A stretch of DNA of 64,000 bases from JAABVD01 sp965204545. GTDB taxonomy: Bacteria; Verrucomicrobiota; Verrucomicrobiia; Opitutales; UBA2995. The stretch is from assembly GCA_965204545.1 (NCBI GenBank), contig CBDBFA010000003.1, positions 1 to 64,000 on the forward strand. Direction: 5' to 3'. Each line of letters begins with the position of its first letter. Position 1 is the first letter of the stretch. Under the pieces are notes generated by a model. It ran no database searches. It was not told where the DNA came from and saw nothing but the letters and a program-made list of their open reading frames with translations. Shown here piece after piece: positions 60,220-64,000 of the stretch. The translations under genes were made by a program, and so were the position numbers.

Positions 60220-61470
60220 TTAATTGGTAAGCTTGGTATCGGGGACGAGTTGCCACTGCCGGATTTTTCGTTGAATGCCACCACCTAGGGATGCGTCCTT
60301 CTCCTTGCTCATTTGTTTGAACTGTTTGACCTCGGCCGGCAGAGCCCTGCCACTGGGTGAGCTACGGCGTTCACCCACGATATGCACTTGGTTGAGCGCT
60401 TTCCAACCGTAGGTAAATTGGGTGTTCTTTTCTATGACACCGGTACGGTATTCCTCCACCTCGGCATGAGCCGGAGAATTGTCAATGGGAACCCCTTGAG
60501 CCCATTCCTCGTGGGTGGCGGCGGCGATGGGCTGGCCATCGATTTCCAAGGTGTATTCGCCGGGAGGAAGGTTCTCAATGGTCAGCCTGTCGCGAAATTT
60601 GGCAAGGGCCTCGGGAATGTTCATTTGAGGCGGCGGCAAGGAAGGGCCCGATTTTTCCTCAACGGAAATTGAAAGGTTCTGTCCTTGGATTGAGAATCCG
60701 TAAAGCTCTACGCCATTGGAACTGACCGCACCGGTGTTGGCATCGATATGCAATTGCCATGACTTGGCCTTCTTCGAATTCACGCCCATAAGCTTTTCGA
60801 AGATGATATTGCTCACGGCCCAATAGCCAAAGCCATTCAGGTGGATTCCGTTCACGGTGAATCGAGACCCGTCCGGATCTTCGAACAAGGCGCTGGTAGG
60901 TGTGTAAAGATCGACAAAGGGCAACTTCGCATTCTTTGCCACTTCCCTCATGGCCCGGGAATAGGTTTCAAGGTCGAGATTGCGGCTCTTCCAGTCCGGA
61001 GTAAGGCCACCCAGGTTTTCACAGGCGATGGGAGAAAGGAGAATCAGCCGCACATCGGAATGACCATTGTACTGCTTTCCATTGTGAGATTCTATAAAGG
61101 CATGAAGGTCTTTCCTGAAATCCTCGATTCCGGCATCGCCCGCGAAAGATTCACCCATTCCGAAACAGGCCATGATGACGTCCGTCTCGTGCTCATCGAG
61201 GGTGGATTCCTCGGTGGGAAAATTGGTCGGTCGATTTCGTACCGTGAGGGTGTCCCCTCCCCAACCGAGATTGCGCATGGAGACCGGGTCATCGGTAAAT
61301 TCATTCAATAGCAACGTCTCCAGATAACCGTGGTTTCTAAGTTGGTCTGCAAAAGTGTTGCCGACAATGGCGATGTGATCACCGCCCTGAATCGGAGCTG
61401 CGCAGACCCCGGCTCCTGCCATCAACAACAAACCAAATACAAGCGAGCGTAGTAAGACGGGGATCCTCAT
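60220..61470 (-). CDS. GDSL/SGNH-fold secreted protein with altered catalytic blocks
   Basis: 416 residues; signal peptide MRIPVLLRSLVFGLLLMAGA ending near residue 24. The SGNH fold is recognisable: block I IVGNTFADQL, block II NLGWGGDTL, block III ACFGMGESF, block V NGIHLNGFGYW. However, block I has Asn-Thr where Ser is catalytic, block III has Gly where Asn is expected, and block V has Asn for Asp; only Gly and His are kept. It may thus bind rather than cut sugars. Genes like this often accompany PVC-type dehydrogenases. The ATG overlaps the ThuA stop by 4 bp (ATGA). Confidence 0.82.
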   Translation of the reverse strand: MRIPVLLRSLVFGLLLMAGAGVCAAPIQGGDHIAIVGNTFADQLRNHGYLETLLLNEFTDDPVSMRNLGWGGDTLTVRNRPTNFPTEESTLDEHETDVIMACFGMGESFAGDAGIEDFRKDLHAFIESHNGKQYNGHSDVRLILLSPIACENLGGLTPDWKSRNLDLETYSRAMREVAKNAKLPFVDLYTPTSALFEDPDGSRFTVNGIHLNGFGYWAVSNIIFEKLMGVNSKKAKSWQLHIDANTGAVSSNGVELYGFSIQGQNLSISVEEKSGPSLPPPQMNIPEALAKFRDRLTIENLPPGEYTLEIDGQPIAAATHEEWAQGVPIDNSPAHAEVEEYRTGVIEKNTQFTYGWKALNQVHIVGERRSSPSGRALPAEVKQFKQMSKEKDASLGGGIQRKIRQWQLVPDTKLTN

Positions 61471-62342
61471 TGTCTAGGTTTTTTGTCTACCCGTTCTATT
61501 TCCCAAGTTGAGATGGTGGCATCTGCCTTGGGCAGCGGTTTGCCCGTCATCCAACACACGCTGTTGATCAGCATTCGGTTGAAGGACGCTTCGGAAAAGT
61601 CACCGGGGTGACCCAGGGAAGTGCCAAACACCTTGGCGCCCCATTCATTTTCCCAGACCCAGGCCACAATGTCGGCTTCGCTTTCATTTACCAGCATGGA
61701 GCCAAATTCCCTTTCCAGCAACCTTTCCTTGCCATAACCCACGCCTGTGAGCAGAGGGGCGCAACCGCTTTCCAAACGTGTCAGATAAAGTGTCCCTTTC
61801 GATACCCATTCCGTTTTGGTCACGTGGGTCATGATCGGATGTTTGAGGTATTTTTTCACCACCGAAATTTCAGTCGCGCTTTGCTGGTGCACGACATAGG
61901 GACCACCCAGCACGCGTCTGCCAAAACCAAGGTTCCATTCATAGCGGAGATGCCCCTTGGGATATCTGAAGGAGTGGTTCGCCGTGCGAAGTCCAATCAC
62001 CGGTTTTCCGGATTGGATGTAGTCCTCGATGGGCTGCCATTCCTCATCCGGCAGTTTCAAGAACCGGCAAAAGAAAATCGCCACGTCCGCATCCGCCAGC
62101 GCTTCAATTCCAGGGAGCACATTCGTCGTCTTTTTCTCCGGATCCCCCTCCCCCATCACGACCGTGGTTTCGAAGCCGAAGCGTTCCAATTCCTCCGCAA
62201 AAACGGGCATGGTCAACTCCGGCGAGTAATGCAAAGTCCCGACCACGAGCACGACATGAGGCTTGTCATCGGCAGCTCCAATACCAACTGACAACCAACC
62301 AAAAACGACGGCTGACAATATCACTTTCAATAATTTTTTCAT
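61467..62342 (-). CDS. ThuA-like domain protein, secreted
   Basis: 291 residues from the ATG at 62342, which starts a signal peptide (MKKLLKVILSAVVFGWLSVG); eight upstream codons are also open. The ThuA (trehalose utilisation-like, class I glutamine amidotransferase fold) text includes VVLVVGTLHYSPELTMPVFA, ADADVAIFFCRFLKLPDEEW, GKPVIGLRTANHSF and VFGTSLGHPGDF. The role in PVC bacteria is probably in processing of sugars or keto-sugars outside the cytoplasm. It leads an operon with the GDSL-like protein (4-bp overlap) and the PVC dehydrogenase. Confidence 0.88.
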   Translation of the reverse strand: MKKLLKVILSAVVFGWLSVGIGAADDKPHVVLVVGTLHYSPELTMPVFAEELERFGFETTVVMGEGDPEKKTTNVLPGIEALADADVAIFFCRFLKLPDEEWQPIEDYIQSGKPVIGLRTANHSFRYPKGHLRYEWNLGFGRRVLGGPYVVHQQSATEISVVKKYLKHPIMTHVTKTEWVSKGTLYLTRLESGCAPLLTGVGYGKERLLEREFGSMLVNESEADIVAWVWENEWGAKVFGTSLGHPGDFSEASFNRMLINSVCWMTGKPLPKADATISTWEIERVDKKPRQ

Positions 62343-62437
62343 AGGGTATTTCAAATTGAAATCCATCCGGACGAAGCGTTAACTTACCCCTACTTTCCGA
62401 TTTACTCTTTCCACTTGGCGTCCTCGGCGCCTTTTCC

Positions 62438-63619
62438 TCATTTTCCGTTATTCCAGAGGATGTGAGTGCCGCTTTTTCCGGCGACTATGATGTCCTTCCA
62501 GCCGTTGTCGTCGAGATCATGGACGCGAATTTGCAGGCCGATGCCGGGACCTTTTCCTGCGGGAGCCTGGGATACGAGGTGCTTCACCCACGTTCCGTTC
62601 TCCGGATTCCAGTCATAGTATTGAATGGTGATTTCGTCATTTGCGCCAGGGTCTCTTCCCGAATGGCCGTAATACCGCTTCCCCGTGATGAGTTCGGGCT
62701 GACCATCGTTATCGACGTCGTCCCAGGCCAGGGCATGGCCCTGGGAAAACTTCTTGTCGATGAGGCGCTGGCGCCAGGTGGTGGAGCCGTCGGACTGTGG
62801 CTCAAGTTGTTCGTACCAGTAAAGACCATAGTTGTGCCCATCCCCCCAGACGATGTCGTTTCTGCCATCCTCGTTGAGGTCGAGAATCAGAATCGGGCAA
62901 CTGGCGTGGGGCAGGTCGAAGTCGTGGTGGTACTTCCAAGGGCCGGAAAATGGGCCGGTAGCGGGTTGCTCATACCAACCGGCTTGGAAAACGATGTCCT
63001 GCTTGTCGTCGCCGTTGAGATCGCCAAAGCCAATTCCGTGACCGTTGCCACTATTGGATACGATGTGTTTCTTGGCGGTGACCATTCCGTCCCCGCCACG
63101 GAGGAGGCGGAAGATCTGCATGGGGTTTTTTTCGTTCCAGGAATTTGCGATGAACTCGGGAGTTCCGTCACCGTCGATGTCATGGAGAAAGCTCGCTTCA
63201 TTGTGGAAGGAGCCAGTATCGGCGAGCAGGTGAACGGGCCAGTGACCCTCATCGTAATTACCGGGCCCCGGGTTCTCAAACCAATCCAGGTTCTGTAGGG
63301 TGAACCCGCCGGATATGACGTCGAGATCCCCGTCGCCGTCCATGTCGTAAAGGTGCTCGGAACAGTTCTGCATGTAGTCGTCTCTGAAGGGCTCGACCTT
63401 GCGGAGCGGGCGCTGCTTGAAGTCGGGGGCCTGATACCAGAACTCGCCCGAGGTGATGTCCAACTTGCCATCGCCGTCGATGTCTCCCACCGCGATGCCT
63501 TCATTGTAGTCCTTGTGGAGTTGTTGCACGCGCCACTCGAGTTGCGGTTTTCCCGATGGTTGGGCGGTGGCCCGGAAGGAGAAGGCGAGAACAAATAGGA
63601 TGAGGAGTCTCATTTTCAT
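62438..63619 (-). CDS. Secreted FG-GAP/VCBS repeat protein
   Basis: 393 residues; signal peptide MKMRLLILFVLAFSFRATAQ. At least seven calcium-binding loops of the type DxDGDG repeat along the chain (DIDGDGKLDITSG, DMDGDGDLDVISG, DIDGDGTPEFIAN, DLNGDDKQDIVFQ, DLNEDGRNDIVWG, DVDNDGQPELITG, DLDDNGWKDIIVA), forming an integrin-like seven-bladed propeller. It is a secreted or surface protein of unknown ligand and lies 95 bp upstream of the ThuA operon on the same strand, so it may belong to the same sugar-use cluster. Confidence 0.88.
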   Translation of the reverse strand: MKMRLLILFVLAFSFRATAQPSGKPQLEWRVQQLHKDYNEGIAVGDIDGDGKLDITSGEFWYQAPDFKQRPLRKVEPFRDDYMQNCSEHLYDMDGDGDLDVISGGFTLQNLDWFENPGPGNYDEGHWPVHLLADTGSFHNEASFLHDIDGDGTPEFIANSWNEKNPMQIFRLLRGGDGMVTAKKHIVSNSGNGHGIGFGDLNGDDKQDIVFQAGWYEQPATGPFSGPWKYHHDFDLPHASCPILILDLNEDGRNDIVWGDGHNYGLYWYEQLEPQSDGSTTWRQRLIDKKFSQGHALAWDDVDNDGQPELITGKRYYGHSGRDPGANDEITIQYYDWNPENGTWVKHLVSQAPAGKGPGIGLQIRVHDLDDNGWKDIIVAGKSGTHILWNNGK

Positions 63620-63661
63620 GGGGCGATGTGTTGGTTGACTTGATATTGAATGTCTATCGAA

Positions 63662-63859
63662 TTAAATCAGAATCTCAGTGACCACCCGGCGTTTCTCGAC
63701 CCCGGTAAGGCGGGAGTCGAGCCCTTGATGGCGGTAGGCGAACCGCTCATGATCGATACCGAGGGTGTTTATCTTTATCATTACCACATAACTGGAGAGG
63801 TCATCGTTAAGGGCTCCCAGGCCGTAGGCTACCCTGGCGCCCATGCTGGGGCGACCCAA
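63662..63859 (-). pseudogene. DUF1501 protein C-terminal remnant
   Basis: The last about 35 residues (TLGIDHERFAYRHQGLDSRL, then TGVEKRRVVTEILI) match the usual C-terminus of DUF1501 (sulfatase-like, Tat-exported) proteins, which are about 450 residues long. Only some 65 codons are open here, and the segment before it (GALNDDLSSYVVMIKI) looks like a shortened form of the preceding family text. On the same strand at 63829-63945 a 38-residue frame begins like a signal peptide (MNRSMRYRIPLLAFLAFSPL). The whole is probably a decayed gene. The end of the window (63946-64000) shows no feature. Confidence 0.45.
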
Positions 63860-64000
63860 TTGTTGTCTCCGGGTTGGCCGGAATCGAGGGGGCTAAAGGC
63901 CAGGAAAGCTAAAAGAGGTATACGATATCTCATCGATCGGTTCATGAGCTACTGATTTTCCTATCCGACTTTGACGAGTTTGCTCACCCGCCCCGTCACG

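Noticed and set aside
63650..63955. Plus-strand frame of 101 codons at the right end
   Set aside because: It is opposite the DUF1501 C-terminal text, which explains its open frame and composition better.

Overview
The window looks like a chromosomal segment of a marine-type member of the PVC superphylum, most likely Verrucomicrobiota of the Opitutae kind. The clues are a PVC-type cytochrome/HEAT-repeat dehydrogenase with its ThuA, GDSL-like and FG-GAP neighbours, a sulfatase, an altronate dehydratase, a sugar ABC transporter next to a Tat-exported TIM-barrel isomerase, and the long inserted form of IspG shared with Chlamydiae and plants. No rRNA, CRISPR array, prophage or intact insertion sequence was seen. 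One tRNA (Arg-ACG) is present.

Layout. 1-1900: end of a MacB/LolD-type ABC exporter (ATPase, permease). 1962-5789: M16 peptidase broken by a frameshift, recR, and a small ORF coupled to recR. 5776-10452: glnD and a GAF-GAF histidine kinase. 10991-23965 (minus strand): an efflux operon with one outer-membrane factor, one membrane fusion protein and three different RND pumps. 24260-32257: SGNH hydrolase, fatty acid desaturase, sugar ABC transporter with a fused permease/binding protein, TIM-barrel isomerase, rhomboid-like protein. 32339-38079: sufT, sppA, an anchored coiled-coil protein, apt, an ACT protein, polyprenyl diphosphate synthase. 38399-47024: TonB-C proteins, ribosome hibernation factor, tRNA-Arg, uxaA-like gene, sulfatase, aldo/keto reductase, GcvR-like protein, SelW-like protein. 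47220-55068: the tightly packed chain uppS-cdsA-dxr-rseP-ispG followed by rph and plsC, joining isoprenoid precursor, undecaprenyl carrier and phospholipid synthesis. 55238-63859: PQQ sugar dehydrogenase, the frameshifted PVC dehydrogenase cluster, and a DUF1501 remnant.

The most interesting signal is outside the genes. A family of 173-174 bp structured elements (four full copies, one internally deleted, one half copy, one decayed copy) has ends CCCGCATGTCTCACAAA and, in every copy with both ends, perfect 4-bp direct repeats of the form YTAR (CTAG, TTAG or TTAA). That is how a non-autonomous transposon (MITE) should look. Its two arms covary between copies, and three copies supply the TAG stop codon of the adjacent gene. 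A second family of palindromes with ends GGGGTCA/TGACCCC (outer AAAAAAGGGGTCAAACG in three copies) includes two near-identical 104-bp copies bracketing the PQQ dehydrogenase gene; a third supplies the last codons of glnD. Mosaic repeats of other kinds fill most remaining long gaps.
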